Assembly: GCA_028288645.1 (NCBI GenBank)
Contig: JAQBNJ010000499.1
Location: forward strand, 1-6,733
Reading direction: 5' to 3'
Origin: Sediminibacterium sp.
GTDB taxonomy: Bacteria > Bacteroidota > Bacteroidia > Chitinophagales > Chitinophagaceae
Length of the DNA stretch: 6,733 nt
The position numbers and the translations under genes are program-made. Positions 6,099-6,733 of the stretch are shown here, piece by piece. How positions within the stretch are numbered: the stretch's first letter is position 1; each line of letters starts with the position of its first letter. The notes under the pieces were generated by a model. It was not told the DNA's origin, did no database searches, and saw only the letters and a program-made list of their open reading frames with translations.

Positions 6099-6733
6099 AT
6101 GAACACAACGTTTATCAAAGCCACCGGCAAATGGAAAAAACTCTGTTTGCTGCTGGCTATCACCCTGCTCACCTCCTATACGTTTGGGCAGGTACGCATT
6201 TCAGGAAAAGTAACCAGTCCTACCGGTGCTTCTGTTGAATCCGTTGCTGTAACCGTAAAGGGAACCAAATCCGGTGGCCTCGTAGACAACAATGGCAACT
6301 ACAGTTTCCTGTCGCCATTAACTGCCGGGAAATATACATTGGTGTTTGCCGGTGTTGGTTTTCAGCAACAGGAAGTGCCATTGACAGTAGGTAGTGCAAA
6401 AACGTATACTGTAGATGTGCAGCTCAGTGATAAAGTATCCAAACTGGATGAAGTAGTGGTAACAGGAACTTCACAGGGAACTACGCGCAGGCAACTGGGT
6501 AATTATATCGCTACTGTATCAGCCGATGAATTAAACAAAGGCGCTACGGGCAACGTACTGGCGGCATTACAGGGTAAAACAGCAGGCGCACAGATCTCTC
6601 AAAATTCAGGGGATCCGGCGGGTGGACTTTCTGTAAGGTTGCGTGGTATCAGTTCTATCTCATCTTCTTCCGAACCTTTATATATCATTGATGGTGTGAT
6701 CGTAAATAATGCAACCAACCGCGTTACCAATAC
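6099..6733 (+). CDS. SusC/RagA-like TonB-dependent receptor, N-terminal part (runs off window)
   Basis: Start of an outer-membrane importer that, with a SusD-like lipoprotein usually encoded next, takes up glycans, peptides or other large nutrients using TonB energy. Only 211 codons are in view, all open, with no stop. Residues 1-30 form a signal peptide (likely cleavage after FG, before QVRISG). A carboxypeptidase-regulatory-like domain follows (about 32-110: ISGKVTSPTGASVESVAVTVKGT, NGNYSF). Next come the TonB-box region LDEVVVTG (116-123) and the start of the plug domain (about 130 on: VLAALQGKTAGAQISQNSGDPAGG, VRLRGISSI, PLYIIDGVIV). The order and motifs are diagnostic of SusC-type receptors. 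The gene begins 24 bp after the regulator's stop codon with no terminator between them, so co-transcription is possible. The substrate cannot be inferred from this fragment. Confidence 0.95.
   Translation, partial: MNTTFIKATGKWKKLCLLLAITLLTSYTFGQVRISGKVTSPTGASVESVAVTVKGTKSGGLVDNNGNYSFLSPLTAGKYTLVFAGVGFQQQEVPLTVGSAKTYTVDVQLSDKVSKLDEVVVTGTSQGTTRRQLGNYIATVSADELNKGATGNVLAALQGKTAGAQISQNSGDPAGGLSVRLRGISSISSSSEPLYIIDGVIVNNATNRVTN

Overview
The window looks like chromosomal DNA from a member of the Bacteroidota, probably the Chitinophagaceae; the family-level guess is inference. The evidence is a SusC-type TonB-dependent receptor with a carboxypeptidase-regulatory-like N-terminal domain, an OmpA protein carrying a thrombospondin type 3 (calcium-binding) linker, a small PepSY-like secreted protein, weak or absent Shine-Dalgarno sites, and intergenic hairpin repeats of a kind common in that phylum.

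Layout, left to right. A lipoprotein-type polysaccharide deacetylase (75-914, +) ends at a strong intrinsic terminator (937-967). A gene-free stretch (968-1463) holds a cluster of short hairpins and a 151-bp nested palindrome with 30-bp inverted ends (1130-1280). An OmpA-family outer-membrane protein (1526-2929, -) has its own terminator at 1464-1495. A 475-bp divergent intergenic region (2930-3404) contains two near-perfect palindromes (3186-3202 and 3249-3268) and a good Bacteroidota -7 element (3339-3346). Next is a small secreted PepSY-like protein (3405-3845, +) with a terminator at 3871-3900, then a long imperfect inverted repeat made of short GGAATT-type units (3931-4015). The anhydro-N-acetylmuramic acid kinase gene anmK (4018-5217, -) is divergent from a DeoR-family regulator (5328-6074, +). 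The regulator is followed after 24 bp by the first 211 codons of a SusC-like TonB-dependent receptor (6099 to the window end).

Most genes act at the cell envelope: glycan deacetylation, peptidoglycan anchoring of the outer membrane, recycling of peptidoglycan amino sugar, and outer-membrane import. The right-hand part suggests a testable link in which a DeoR regulator, whose family usually senses phosphosugars, controls the adjacent receptor gene and perhaps the divergent kinase gene. No phage, transposase, CRISPR array, tRNA or rRNA is visible. I see no convincing undescribed multi-gene system; the most unusual material is the non-coding repeat and palindrome structure.
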